Shown here: positions 55,293 to 64,000 of the stretch, piece by piece | Numbering within the stretch: the stretch's first letter is position 1 | Layout: every line of letters begins with the position of its first letter | DNA from: an uncultured Bacteriovorax sp. | GTDB taxonomy: Bacteria > Bdellovibrionota > Bacteriovoracia > Bacteriovoracales > Bacteriovoracaceae | Length of the DNA stretch: 64,000 bases | Assembly (NCBI GenBank): GCA_946481315.1 | Contig: CAMLMH010000001.1 | Coordinates: 558,001 to 622,000, forward strand | Reading direction: 5' to 3' | Notes under the pieces: model-generated | Told to the model about the DNA's origin: nothing | Database searches by the model: none | The model's input: the letters and a program-made list of their open reading frames with translations, nothing else | Position numbers and translations under genes: made by a program

Positions 55293-56435
55293 TTAATCCC
55301 GCATGTCCTTAAGCAAGTTTTTAGCAATGATCATGATCATCACTTCGTTTGTTCCGGCTCCGATTTCGTTGAGCTTATTATCTCTCATCATTCGCTCCAG
55401 CGGGAATTCACGGGAGTAACCGTATCCGCCGTGCAACTGAATTGCATCCAGAGCGATTTTGGTCGCCATCTTTGGAAGAGCTAGTTTAACCATGGCCGCT
55501 ACTGATGGTCCCTGCACACCGTTGTCGTATTGTTTAGCAATGGAATAAAGGAAAGCTCTCATCATTTCAGTCTCAGTTGCCATTTCAGCAATCATTTTCT
55601 GAATCAGCTGGAAATTCCCAATGTGTTTACCAAATTGCTTACGTTCCTGAGCATACTTCACACATTGATCAACACACGCCTGAGCGATCCCCAGAGAAAT
55701 TCCGGAAATCGTGATGCGTTCGATATCCAGGTTTTTCATCATGTGATAAACCGAATCTCCTTCTCTTCCTACCAGCTGAGATTTACCAACTCTGGCATTT
55801 TCAAAAACCAGCTCTCCGGTTGGTGAAGAACGCATACCCATCTTGTGAATTGGTTTACCGACAGAAAATCCCGGTGTTCCTTTTTCGATAATAAACGTCG
55901 AAAGGTTTTTCTTTTCTTCTCCTGTGCGGGTGTAAACGTAAGCCACGTCTGCGTACTGAGCATTGGTGATCCACATTTTAGTTCCGTTAATCACATATCC
56001 TTCGCCGTCTTTTTTAGCTTTTGTCTGAATTCCGACAGCGTCTGATCCATATTCCGGCTCACTCATTCCCATGCACCCGATATATTCACCGGTGATAAGC
56101 TTGGGAAGATATTTCATTTTCTGTTCTTCCGAACCATTGTTTTGAATGTTATTCACACATAAAATTGAGTGGGCGAGATACGAAAGTGTTGATCCGGCAC
56201 AGGCCTTTCCGAATTCTTCCATGACAATTGTCGCTGCCGTTGCCCCCATTCCAGCCCCGCCATACTTTGGATCGGCAGTTATACCTAAAACACCCAATTC
56301 CCCCATTTTTTTGAAGGCGTTGATGTTAAATGTTTCGTCATGATCATGTTTCTCAGCAAAAGGTGCTAATTCTTTTTGCGCAAAATCGCGACAGATTTTC
56401 TGGAGATCTTTTTCTTCTTGGGTGAAAAACCACAT
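55293..56435 (-). CDS. Acyl-CoA dehydrogenase, isovaleryl-CoA dehydrogenase-like
   Basis: 380 residues. IGCMGMSEPEYGSDAVGIQT, KMWITNAQYADVAYVYTRTG, RKQFGKHIGNFQLIQKMIAEMATE and LHGGYGYSREFPLERMMRD identify an acyl-CoA dehydrogenase. The C-terminal IGAGTNEV and the segment LDIERITISGISLG, which supplies the catalytic Glu, are as in isovaleryl-CoA dehydrogenase rather than the short-chain type. It is likely used in leucine or branched-acyl catabolism. Upstream neighbour of the secretin-like gene with 2 nt between. Confidence 0.9.
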   Translation of the reverse strand: MWFFTQEEKDLQKICRDFAQKELAPFAEKHDHDETFNINAFKKMGELGVLGITADPKYGGAGMGATAATIVMEEFGKACAGSTLSYLAHSILCVNNIQNNGSEEQKMKYLPKLITGEYIGCMGMSEPEYGSDAVGIQTKAKKDGEGYVINGTKMWITNAQYADVAYVYTRTGEEKKNLSTFIIEKGTPGFSVGKPIHKMGMRSSPTGELVFENARVGKSQLVGREGDSVYHMMKNLDIERITISGISLGIAQACVDQCVKYAQERKQFGKHIGNFQLIQKMIAEMATETEMMRAFLYSIAKQYDNGVQGPSVAAMVKLALPKMATKIALDAIQLHGGYGYSREFPLERMMRDNKLNEIGAGTNEVMIMIIAKNLLKDMRD

Positions 56436-56533
56436 TGCATTACCACCTTTTTGGAGCTTATAATTTCCTAATAATTTCAGTCACGAAGTTATAGCAGATT
56501 ATTGATACGTCGATAAGACATGAGGTGTTAGTA

Positions 56534-58258
56534 GTGAGTCTCACGACCCCGGTTCCTCGAGATCTTGATACCGTCTTCCCGGGCGAAAACTGGTTTTTCT
56601 ACTGGAAAACCTCCGCATCGCTGTGGAAAACAAAGCTCCAGGAGTTTCCCGGAACGAAAATCATCATTCCCCTCAATTGGTCTTTTCATTCGGAGACCGG
56701 CGATCAGTTTGACTTCGACGATCACCGTCCAGAGACAAATCTAAAAAAATTAGTCGAAATTGCCTATGAAGTGGGCAAACAGGTCATTTTCTTTCTGCCA
56801 CTAACACCGGCCCCTTTCCTTCCCAATGGAGGGATGCCGCACTTACTTGCCCGCAGTCTGGCCCTTAACAGCGAACAAATGGCCTACGGTCTAATTGACG
56901 CTGATGACCATTTAATTAAAATATTCTCTTTTTTTGATACCCGTGTCTTTGAAGCTTACGAAAGATTCGTGAAGCGTTTGGGCCAGTACTTTAGTGCTAA
57001 TAAAATTGTTTCGGATGTCTGGGGCATCCGGTCAGGCTATTTTAAAGAGGGTAAATTTAAAAGTTTTATGGAAGACACCGGTCCGACATTTGACTCTGCT
57101 TTTACCCGTTTTCTGCAGACAAAAAAACAGCCCGATCAAACCATCTCGACCATCGAAGAAAAGCAACTGGCCTTTGAGTTTCATAAAAAAATTCAGGATC
57201 TTTATGAAACACACGCCCGGGACAGTATCGGAAATAATTACGAAGGAACCCTGGATGTAGCTTTTCTCGGCGCCAGTACAGAAAATTTTCTGAAACGGCT
57301 TTCAGGGACTGTTTCAACAACAGACTACACCAGCGAACTTTTCGAAGCGCTGGCCAAAGATATCATTCCTTCTTCAGTGTTAATTTCTCACTCGCTGAAA
57401 AAAGGAGTCCTGACCCGCGAACTCAACGATCTCGTCGCGAATTCCTATCTTCCGGCCCGACTGGCAAGTACTGCTTATGAACACGATGACATCAGTGTAT
57501 TCATGCCGCTTTCATTTTTTAAAGTGTATGAAAAAATCGACGGCATTTCCTCACTCTTCCAGAGCTGGGAAGACCTGAACCTCTGGAACTATTTGCGTTC
57601 CAATTTTGGCTGGAGTTATAAAATTATCTCCAACGACACACTGAAACTACATGAAAATAAAACTCCATATCAGGAGCATATTCATTTATTTCACGGTCAC
57701 GATGTTGACCGCACACTCTTTAACTTCATTCTGAAAACATTCATGAATGGTGGAAGAATTATTCTCAACAAATCCGGTCTTTCTGAGGAATACACTAAAC
57801 GTTTTGAAACTTTTTTTCTGGAAAACTCACTGTCCGTTGAAAAAGTTCACTTCAAAACCAGTGTGGAAAATGTCACTTTAGGCGAAGGTCGTCTTGTTCT
57901 TTTTGAAGGTGAAGGCTTTAAGGACATGACTCCGGCTGATTACACACAGTTTTGGAAAACACTAGTGGATACATTCACCATCATCCATGTCCCGATTCAA
58001 AACGTTGAAGGAATAGATTTTTACTGGCGAACCAGACCAAGCTCCACCAACGAGCTGCGCTTTGAAGAAGTGCGCCGTCTTTCACTGTATAATCCAACAA
58101 GCTACCGCAAAAAAATAAAAATGAATCTCTCAAAAAATTTCGTCGTCTACAAAGTTATCGATGAGATTAATGTTATCGTTCAAACTTTTCCTAACGAACT
58201 GGAAATCGAACTCACGCCTTCCGGTTCAGTTATTGTCGATTTCGGAGTATTCTCATGA
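56534..58258 (+). CDS. Unknown protein with glycosidase-like (GH35/GH42) N-terminal barrel
   Basis: 574 residues from GTG 56534, with GAGG 8 nt upstream. The N-terminus has an early TIM-barrel pattern: WFFYWKTSASLWKTKLQEFPG, TKIIIPLNWSFHSE, FDFDDHRPETNLKKLVEIAYEVGKQVIFFLPLTPAPFLPNGGMPHL, reminiscent of GH35/GH42 beta-galactosidases (Gly-Val-Ile-Leu-Arg-Pro-Gly-Pro type). The usual acid/base Asn-Glu pair is not seen; IVSDVWGIRSGYF occupies the place. The rest is of unknown fold and ends GSVIVDFGVFS. It overlaps the next gene by 4 nt and lacks a signal peptide. Confidence 0.5.
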   Translation: MSLTTPVPRDLDTVFPGENWFFYWKTSASLWKTKLQEFPGTKIIIPLNWSFHSETGDQFDFDDHRPETNLKKLVEIAYEVGKQVIFFLPLTPAPFLPNGGMPHLLARSLALNSEQMAYGLIDADDHLIKIFSFFDTRVFEAYERFVKRLGQYFSANKIVSDVWGIRSGYFKEGKFKSFMEDTGPTFDSAFTRFLQTKKQPDQTISTIEEKQLAFEFHKKIQDLYETHARDSIGNNYEGTLDVAFLGASTENFLKRLSGTVSTTDYTSELFEALAKDIIPSSVLISHSLKKGVLTRELNDLVANSYLPARLASTAYEHDDISVFMPLSFFKVYEKIDGISSLFQSWEDLNLWNYLRSNFGWSYKIISNDTLKLHENKTPYQEHIHLFHGHDVDRTLFNFILKTFMNGGRIILNKSGLSEEYTKRFETFFLENSLSVEKVHFKTSVENVTLGEGRLVLFEGEGFKDMTPADYTQFWKTLVDTFTIIHVPIQNVEGIDFYWRTRPSSTNELRFEEVRRLSLYNPTSYRKKIKMNLSKNFVVYKVIDEINVIVQTFPNELEIELTPSGSVIVDFGVFS

Positions 58259-58674
58259 AAGACGTCGAATACATCGTTGGTGTTTATCACTTCATGAATC
58301 CTTACCCGGAAGAAAGTTCCGAATCCGCTTACTATCTGATGTACTTACTAGATGATAAAGGAATGCTTGACCGAGAAGTCGCGCTGAAACTTTATACTGA
58401 ACGCTTTAAAACTGAAGGCGCAGAACCTAAAATGCCGGGCAAAAGCATCGGTCCTTTTGAATCAGTAGAACGTCTAGATCAGTACGCATTCGCTCTTTGT
58501 GAAGAACTAAACGCTGCCCGCATCAGCCTGCTGTCAGTGGCCGAATACAATACCCTGCTGGAAAACTCGCATCTCGCCAGCGATTTCCATCGCGACCTTG
58601 TCGAAAAAGGCAACGTCATCGAAAATATAGAGCGCAAAAAGAAAGGCGGGATCTTTTCCAAACTCTTCTCCTAA
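58255..58674 (+). CDS. Small protein of unknown function coupled to the glycosidase-like gene
   Basis: 139 residues, ATGA overlap with the upstream stop, so the two are translationally coupled. It is a soluble, charged protein (MKDVEYIVGVYHFMNPYPEES, LDREVALKLYTERFKTEGAEP) with a basic C-terminus (ERKKKGGIFSKLFS). The tail may be an amphipathic membrane-binding helix. I recognise no family. Confidence 0.6.
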   Translation: MKDVEYIVGVYHFMNPYPEESSESAYYLMYLLDDKGMLDREVALKLYTERFKTEGAEPKMPGKSIGPFESVERLDQYAFALCEELNAARISLLSVAEYNTLLENSHLASDFHRDLVEKGNVIENIERKKKGGIFSKLFS

Positions 58675-58869
58675 CATCCATTTCTTAGCAAATATGAGTC
58701 TGGTTGCCTCAAAAAGGTTGTAAACCTTATTAAAAAATCATCATCAATTGCTCATGCTGAGTTGCAAGTATCTAAAAATAGGCTTGTGGTTATAGAAATA
58801 AAAAATTCTTATTAAAATAAAGATATTGGATTTAAACTTTAATTCTATTTAAATTCGAGGAACGTGTTC

Positions 58870-59793
58870 ATGAAGATTTTTGGATTAATTTTGTACTTTG
58901 TTATTACTTCAAATGCCTTTAGTTCACAAAAAACAGCATCTGATAGTGTGGATAATTTTCAAATTCATATGTTTCTTTTTAAAAAGCAAGTGCTAAAAAA
59001 ACCTCTTTTGATTTTTGATAATCCTTTACTATCTGACAAACCTGTCTTCACTATTAATTCAGAAAAAATAATCGATCATAAAAATAATGATAAAGAATAT
59101 TTTTACAAAGATCACTATAAGGAAAACGATAAAATTGTAAGTGACGATGAAGATATAGTTATTACAGTGAAAGATTCTCCTTTTTCTTTCATTACTAAAA
59201 CTGACCTCTCTTTTGTGATACCCATTCAATCAAATACAAACGGTATTTTAAAAATTCAGGATGAGAGTTTATATTTTAAAGTAGCCAAAGAGCATTTAAG
59301 TGGTTCGTTGGAAGATAATATGGTTTGGAGGTCGGACAAATACCTTAGAACTGCCCGAGCCTACATAGAACAAAATGCTGAATATGGAAAATTTATGAAT
59401 GAACTTTCCAGATGTGTAAAGGCTAAGGATGAGCATTGTTTATTCAGTCTTCATCCAAAATTTAAAACGATTGTAGCAGATTGGACAAATGTTAACGATA
59501 AAGATCTTTGCGCAAAACATGTTAATGGAGACGTTGAAATAAATACTCCAGCCAATGTAAATTGGAATTTGTTCAAGGACCTTTCAGAACTTCAAAAAAC
59601 TGAAATTAAAACTGATTTAACTATTACAAGGTTTGGACAAGAAGAATATTTGACTGTTCAGTTGGGATATCGTGGCTTATGTGGAGGTGATAGAACTATC
59701 ATCTTAGAGTCTGGGAAAATAAATGATGGTAAAACCTTTAGTGATGGAAAAAAAAGCTTTGTACGAATTGACCTACAAGTAGGTGGATGTTGA
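58870..59793 (+). CDS. AT-rich exported protein of unknown function
   Basis: 307 residues from ATG 58870 (GAGG 9 nt upstream; GTG 58864 is too close to it). Signal-like N-terminus KIFGLILYFVITSNAFSS, then a Lys/Asn/Asp-rich body (KHKNNDKEYFYKDHYKE) and a C-terminal strand set (FGQEEYLTVQLGYRGLCGGDRTIILESGK). Base and codon use are markedly more AT-rich than in both neighbours, so it may have been acquired. It stands alone after a ~195-bp gap. I recognise no family. Confidence 0.55.
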   Translation: MKIFGLILYFVITSNAFSSQKTASDSVDNFQIHMFLFKKQVLKKPLLIFDNPLLSDKPVFTINSEKIIDHKNNDKEYFYKDHYKENDKIVSDDEDIVITVKDSPFSFITKTDLSFVIPIQSNTNGILKIQDESLYFKVAKEHLSGSLEDNMVWRSDKYLRTARAYIEQNAEYGKFMNELSRCVKAKDEHCLFSLHPKFKTIVADWTNVNDKDLCAKHVNGDVEINTPANVNWNLFKDLSELQKTEIKTDLTITRFGQEEYLTVQLGYRGLCGGDRTIILESGKINDGKTFSDGKKSFVRIDLQVGGC

Positions 59794-59920
59794 TCTCTTA
59801 TAGAGATTGTCTATTTCTAAATTATTAATGAAGATCAGAGGGATGGATTAATAAACATCCGATCCCCTGGAAAAGCTTCATCAAAGTTCATCCCGCAACA
59901 TGAAAAGTGTGCTGGAACCT

Positions 59921-62278
59921 TTAGAGAGAGATGAGAGTTGCGCGATTTTTCAGATCCTTATTCTCCGAAAGTCCGCTGTAATAAGTTTCTCCCCAGCAAT
60001 AGAGAGCTCCGGTTGTATCTCCGGTCACGCATGTTGAATATCCCAGAACATTGAGAGTAAAGTTTTCACCGATTGGAAGATTATTCACTTTAGTGGGAAC
60101 AGTGACGTTGTAGGTGAGTGGATCAACAATTGAGCCGTTCGCCTGATAACTACGGTTATAACCCCAGCAATAAATATCTCTATTCGTCAGCTGTGAACAG
60201 GCATGTTCATAACCGACTTCAACTTTGGCCGCCACTTTGGTGATTCCATCGATGACGTTAACCAGATTAGCAGTGAAATAGCTTACAGGACCAACAGCAT
60301 CTTCGGTACCATTACCTAAAAGACCATTGGCATTTTCTCCACCCATATCGAACGGCCAGCAGGCAATCTTGCCGGATTGGGTGACAGCGCAACCGACGTT
60401 GTTACTGACTGAAAGTGTGAGTGCATCTTCACCTGTACCGTCAAGATTGGTTACAGGAATAGGTGTTCCCCACACTCCATTGGTATAACAAATAACAGAA
60501 TTATCCGTATGAACGGCACAGAGATAATTGTTATTTGCGCCGATATCCAGAACGTTATTTAAAACAGCGACTGTATAGTCTCCATCGCAACGAACTTTAC
60601 TGTTGGATAGAATACATGTTGATCCGTTAACCTTGACTGCCTTCTGCGCGGTTTTGTCAGAGGTGCTGGCATCATAGAAAGGAGTAAGGGCGGCATTTAA
60701 TAAAAAGTCCCAGCAGTTCAGTGTACCGTTTGCCAGGATAGCACATCCGCCGTTATCATTCTGAGCAATACTTAAGGCCTGATTGCCGGCGGTGCCATCT
60801 ACCGGAGTGGTCAGAAGCGGAATACTTGTATAATTGGGATTGTCCGAACAGATTACAGAACCGTCCATTCTCACGAAACAACTGTTGGCATTATTACCGT
60901 AACCTTTGGCCATTGAATCGATGGAAGTAAGTGGCATCAGACGCGGAGTGGTCGCTATATTTCCATCCATCATTAATTGTCCGTAACGGTTTGAACCCCA
61001 GCAATAGAGAGACCCAGCAGAGGTAATTGCACAGACGTGTCCTGCTTCCATTCCGGTATCAAGAAAAGCAATATCCGTTAATTCACTGCCGTTGGTTTTA
61101 ATAACAGTGTGGGCTTTATGTTGATTAACACTTAATCCATTACCAACAGCACCGTCGGTTCCTCTTCCCCAGCATTTGACTTTGGAATCAGTAGTGATCG
61201 CGCATGTCTGATAGTCACCCGCACTTACGGACTGGGCGACTAAATCACTGTCATCTGCATTGACAACCTGACAGGGAGTCGAACTGAATGTCAGCGCACC
61301 ATCATCCTGTCCGCATCCTAGTTTTCCATTGGAATTATTTCCCCAGCATTTAACTTTTTGTCCCTCAGTAATGAAACAACCATGACGATAGCCTAGTGAA
61401 AATGAATTAACGGTTTTCGCAGCTGTTGATCCGTCCATACCAAAACGGGAAATAAATGTAGGTGAAGTGATGTCAACAGCATTCTCATCCGGCATAAAGC
61501 CCACGCATTTGAATTCATCAGTCATGGAGAGTACACAGGCCAGGCGATATCCCATCTGAAAACTTTTTACTGTTTTGGCAGGAGTAGAAGCATCAAAGTC
61601 ACTCATGAGCATAGGCGTAGGATTTTCTGGAATCAGCGGTTGGGTAGCATCGAAGGGATCTGTCTGAGGATCAAACATAAAGTCGCGGTTAGTTCCCCAA
61701 CAGTAAAGAGCATCCTCTTCATTCTGAGCACAGGTGAGATATTCACCCAGCTTCAGTGATTTGATTTTTTTGGCTGCGGTCGATCCATCAAAAAATAAAA
61801 CACTTTCAGGAGTAATGACATCATTCGAATGACCCGTTCCTAATTCACCATCATCGTTGGCCCCCCAGCACTTGGCCGTTCCATTGGAAAAAACCACGCA
61901 GGATGAATCATAATCAGCCGTGATATCGACTGGTGTAAGCACTCCTAAGCGTGAAGTAATATCCATGGGACTGAATATTTTATAGCGTAAAGCTGTATAT
62001 CCTGCGGTCACCTGATAATCACCATTATCACCAGAACAATAAACTTTAGAATCTGCTGTCAATAAACAGGTATGATCATCTCCGGTGGAAACTTTCACAA
62101 TTCCAGTGGTGATTCCACCACCGCCGCCACCTCCGCCTGCGCCACCGCCACCACCAGCACCGCCGCCACCACTGCTGTTATTGGAATTGGTGCTATTTAA
62201 ACTTAAATCGACACCTCTGCGGACATCACAGCCGGAGATAAGTAAAATGAGAATGAGAGGAAGGAATGTGTTTTTCAT
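59921..62278 (-). CDS. RCC1-repeat lipoprotein with glycine-rich linker
   Basis: 785 residues from ATG 62278 (AGGA 5 nt upstream). Lipobox LISGC puts the acylated Cys at 17. An Asn/Ser stretch and a Gly run (about residues 36-56) form a flexible stalk. The rest is many RCC1-like repeats such as CWGANDDGELGTGHS, CWGNNSNGKLGCGQDDG, CWGRGTDGAVGNG and CWGSNRYGQLMMDG, consistent with a surface-exposed beta-propeller. It lies on the minus strand alone. Probably an outer-membrane adhesin-like lipoprotein; the binding partner is unknown. Confidence 0.82.
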   Translation of the reverse strand: MKNTFLPLILILLISGCDVRRGVDLSLNSTNSNNSSGGGGAGGGGGAGGGGGGGGITTGIVKVSTGDDHTCLLTADSKVYCSGDNGDYQVTAGYTALRYKIFSPMDITSRLGVLTPVDITADYDSSCVVFSNGTAKCWGANDDGELGTGHSNDVITPESVLFFDGSTAAKKIKSLKLGEYLTCAQNEEDALYCWGTNRDFMFDPQTDPFDATQPLIPENPTPMLMSDFDASTPAKTVKSFQMGYRLACVLSMTDEFKCVGFMPDENAVDITSPTFISRFGMDGSTAAKTVNSFSLGYRHGCFITEGQKVKCWGNNSNGKLGCGQDDGALTFSSTPCQVVNADDSDLVAQSVSAGDYQTCAITTDSKVKCWGRGTDGAVGNGLSVNQHKAHTVIKTNGSELTDIAFLDTGMEAGHVCAITSAGSLYCWGSNRYGQLMMDGNIATTPRLMPLTSIDSMAKGYGNNANSCFVRMDGSVICSDNPNYTSIPLLTTPVDGTAGNQALSIAQNDNGGCAILANGTLNCWDFLLNAALTPFYDASTSDKTAQKAVKVNGSTCILSNSKVRCDGDYTVAVLNNVLDIGANNNYLCAVHTDNSVICYTNGVWGTPIPVTNLDGTGEDALTLSVSNNVGCAVTQSGKIACWPFDMGGENANGLLGNGTEDAVGPVSYFTANLVNVIDGITKVAAKVEVGYEHACSQLTNRDIYCWGYNRSYQANGSIVDPLTYNVTVPTKVNNLPIGENFTLNVLGYSTCVTGDTTGALYCWGETYYSGLSENKDLKNRATLISL
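62113..62184. repeat. Low-complexity Gly-codon tract
   Basis: A run of CCNCC/GCC triplets encodes the glycine-alanine linker (Gly with occasional Ala) of the RCC1 lipoprotein on the minus strand. Such tracts vary in length by slippage. Confidence 0.8.
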
Positions 62279-62339
62279 ATGTCCTACTTTTGTGAAGCTT
62301 TTCTTAATTATCGGCTCAATAAAAACAGGGATGATCATT

Positions 62340-62660
62340 TGAGATTTGAAGTCTTCATCACAATTAAGGCAACTTTATTTGAGAGGCGATTTTCATGATG
62401 AGCATCAGCTAAGTTGTATTTCGTCCTGCTAAATTTTTATCTGAAAGCAAAGGTATGCACGAGTTTGAAAAATATTTTTCCGGCCTGGATAAAGAATAAA
62501 AAAAGCTGAAAAGAAATTAAGAAGGAACGACAGAAGGGCCCTGCTCATTTGTCGTGAGAAAAATTATGGGCATAAAAACTAAAAGCCTAATAAGGATCAT
62601 GAAATTTATTAAAGGTAATTCTTCAAAAAGAGCAATAATCCAATTAGAATAACCGTAAGA
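62340..62660. other. Intergenic region without a recognised gene
   Basis: About 320 bp between the RCC1 lipoprotein start and the SGNH gene on the plus strand. It is AT-rich, with no convincing ORF above ~20 codons, no palindromic operator of the type seen elsewhere and no clear terminator. It should hold the promoters of the two divergent lipoprotein genes. Confidence 0.6.
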
Positions 62661-64000
62661 ATGAAGAAAATCCAGTACAATTTCTCTCTAATTTTTATGT
62701 TAGCAAGCATCGTTATGTTTGCTGCATGTAAGGAGCAGGAAAAAATAATCATTCAGCCTTATACGCCTCCAGTAGTAACTCCTCCAGAAGAACCACCTGC
62801 ACCTCCAGTCGTTCCAACTGATAAAGACAAATTCAAAGAACATTTATCGGCCTTAAATACAGCAGGGAAAAAAGTTGTCTGGGTTGGTGATTCAATCGTC
62901 GAGCAGGGGAAATCCGGTATAGGCAATTCAGTAGGCTTCACAACTCTTGTGCAGAATCTTTATCCGGCGATAACATTCATCAATGAAGGAGTAGGAGGAA
63001 ACACTTCAAAAGACATTGTAAATCGTATTAATTCGATCACGTCACATAATGCCGATCTCTATGTGCTCGCAGTAGGCATAAATGATATCAGATACAATGA
63101 TAGCCGTGGGCACACAAATCTGGACGATTATCTTAGCAGCATTAATTTTATAGTTAATGAATTGAAAAGAAATGGAGCACAGGTAGCTTTAATTTCCATC
63201 TGGCCGACTTTCTGGAAAGATCAATTTTCCGGATTATTAAGAGCAGCTACCGATGCAAAAATAATTGAATGGAATCATGCTTTGAAATTATTCTGCAAAG
63301 AAAATAATTTGTTATTTCTCGATGCGCACACAAACATCAGGAACTATATTGACTTCTATAATGTAGTTTCATTAATTCCGGATGGCGTTCATCCGAACTA
63401 TTCGAACAATAACGGAAAACAGCTTTATGCTGATGCGCTTTTAAATGATCAGCACCCATCAACAATTTATACTGCTGAGTATATTCCATACGGGAATTAT
63501 TTTTATAAAATAGTTATCTATGATAATGCCAATCCAGATAAGTTATTCGGCATTAAGAAGATAGATGCAGCATCGCCGATCCTGGATATTTTTGGCCATA
63601 CAGCAAATCCCGCATATCAGGCCATTTTACCAGCACTGAGTGCATACAACCCGGCTTTCATTGGTTTCTATAATAAGTCTAATGATTTTCCAGTTACAAT
63701 CACTTTGTCATCGGTTCTTCCTCTTAATGAACTCACAATAACAGGGATGATTAAAAGTGGAACCAATGTTAATCGCGGTATTAAGTCATATGATTTATTT
63801 TATTCAACAACAGCAGAAGCACTAACCCGGCCGGAACATAAAAGCTGGAAACTCATCCGCAAAGAAACATCCAGTGCTGCCATTTCTTTAAATCTAATAC
63901 CGACTCAAAGAAAAGGTGTTTTCTATATTTTGAAAATGAATGATTCTAATACTGCACCAAATGTTTCATTAAAAAGAATTGGCGCCCCGATACCTATCAG
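62661..64000 (+). CDS. SGNH/GDSL hydrolase lipoprotein (3' end cut by window)
   Basis: 446 codons open to the right edge. Lipobox MFAAC puts the acylated Cys at 23. A proline-rich stretch follows (CTPPVVTPPEEPPAPP-like spacing), then the SGNH hydrolase core: block I VVWVGDSIVEQG (Ser), GVGGNTSKD (block II), AVGINDIRY (block III, Asn) and block V PDGVHPNYSNN (Asp, His). It should be an outer-membrane esterase or acyl hydrolase acting on carbohydrate or lipid esters. A C-terminal domain continues beyond the window. Confidence 0.8.
   Translation, partial: MKKIQYNFSLIFMLASIVMFAACKEQEKIIIQPYTPPVVTPPEEPPAPPVVPTDKDKFKEHLSALNTAGKKVVWVGDSIVEQGKSGIGNSVGFTTLVQNLYPAITFINEGVGGNTSKDIVNRINSITSHNADLYVLAVGINDIRYNDSRGHTNLDDYLSSINFIVNELKRNGAQVALISIWPTFWKDQFSGLLRAATDAKIIEWNHALKLFCKENNLLFLDAHTNIRNYIDFYNVVSLIPDGVHPNYSNNNGKQLYADALLNDQHPSTIYTAEYIPYGNYFYKIVIYDNANPDKLFGIKKIDAASPILDIFGHTANPAYQAILPALSAYNPAFIGFYNKSNDFPVTITLSSVLPLNELTITGMIKSGTNVNRGIKSYDLFYSTTAEALTRPEHKSWKLIRKETSSAAISLNLIPTQRKGVFYILKMNDSNTAPNVSLKRIGAPIPI

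Noticed and set aside
62455..62499. 14-codon peptide (MHEFEKYFSGLDKE) in the right intergenic region
   Set aside because: Too short and without conserved context; may be chance.

Overview
The window is a contiguous, gene-dense stretch of a Gram-negative chromosome with moderately low GC. Tat and lipoprotein signals, cytochrome c maturation System II, a PEGA-like Ser/Thr kinase, a GYF protein, glycine-linker RCC1 lipoproteins and vWA lipoproteins together suggest a delta-type or Bdellovibrionota (Bacteriovorax-like) lineage. That placement is inference from gene style, not from a phylogenetic marker. There are no rRNA, tRNA or CRISPR features and no recognisable insertion sequence.

Region 1 (1-3.85 kb): two exported proteins of unknown function lie downstream of a short glutamyl-tRNA reductase (hemA). 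A DoxX-type membrane protein and tatA follow. Region 2 (4.0-11.6 kb): a complete alternative complex III (actABCDEF) is followed by an OsmC-like protein. Region 3 (11.6-14.4 kb, minus strand): ccsA and resB encode System II cytochrome c assembly. Region 4 (14.6-24.1 kb): a heme d1 / nitrite reductase operon carries precorrin-2 dehydrogenase, nirF, nirE, four nirDLGH-type genes, nirJ, nirS, a nirN-like gene with an extra heme domain, and a small cytochrome c. Region 5 (24.1-30.1 kb): a divergent cytochrome c gene, then norCBQD and a TrpD2-like gene. Region 6 (30.1-34.6 kb): NO-response genes (hemerythrin, DUF2249, two polytopic membrane proteins including NnrS, a Cys-rich LuxR-type regulator, and a Crp-like sensor domain without an HTH). 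Region 7 (34.6-37.1 kb): nrdG and nrdD, the anaerobic ribonucleotide reductase, behind paired NrdR boxes.

These regions read as one anaerobic-respiration island. HemA supplies tetrapyrrole precursor. NirE, the dehydrogenase, NirDLGH, NirJ, NirF and NirN make heme d1 for NirS. ResB/CcsA attach the hemes (12 CxxCH motifs in the window), and TatA exports the Tat-dependent ActB. ACIII can carry quinol electrons to periplasmic cytochromes c, and NirS and NorBC reduce nitrite to NO and then N2O. The DNA links the parts: a recurring 14-bp palindrome ATGAY-N4-RTCAT, an Fnr/Dnr-like operator variant, lies in every main divergent promoter region (3055, 3896, 14463, 14539, 24642, 32148, 33076). No nitrate reductase, N2O reductase, terminal oxidase or full-length Fnr/Dnr regulator is in the window.

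Region 8 (37.1-64 kb) is mostly ordinary chromosome: unknown and exported proteins, thiolase, a cNMP-binding protein, a vWA lipoprotein, a GYF/hydrolase/lipoprotein/kinase run, ppsR-miaA-mutL-diguanylate cyclase-pgi, two acyl-CoA dehydrogenases around a secretin-like exported protein, an unknown gene pair with a glycosidase-like N-terminus, an AT-rich orphan, an RCC1-repeat lipoprotein, and a truncated SGNH-hydrolase lipoprotein at the right edge.
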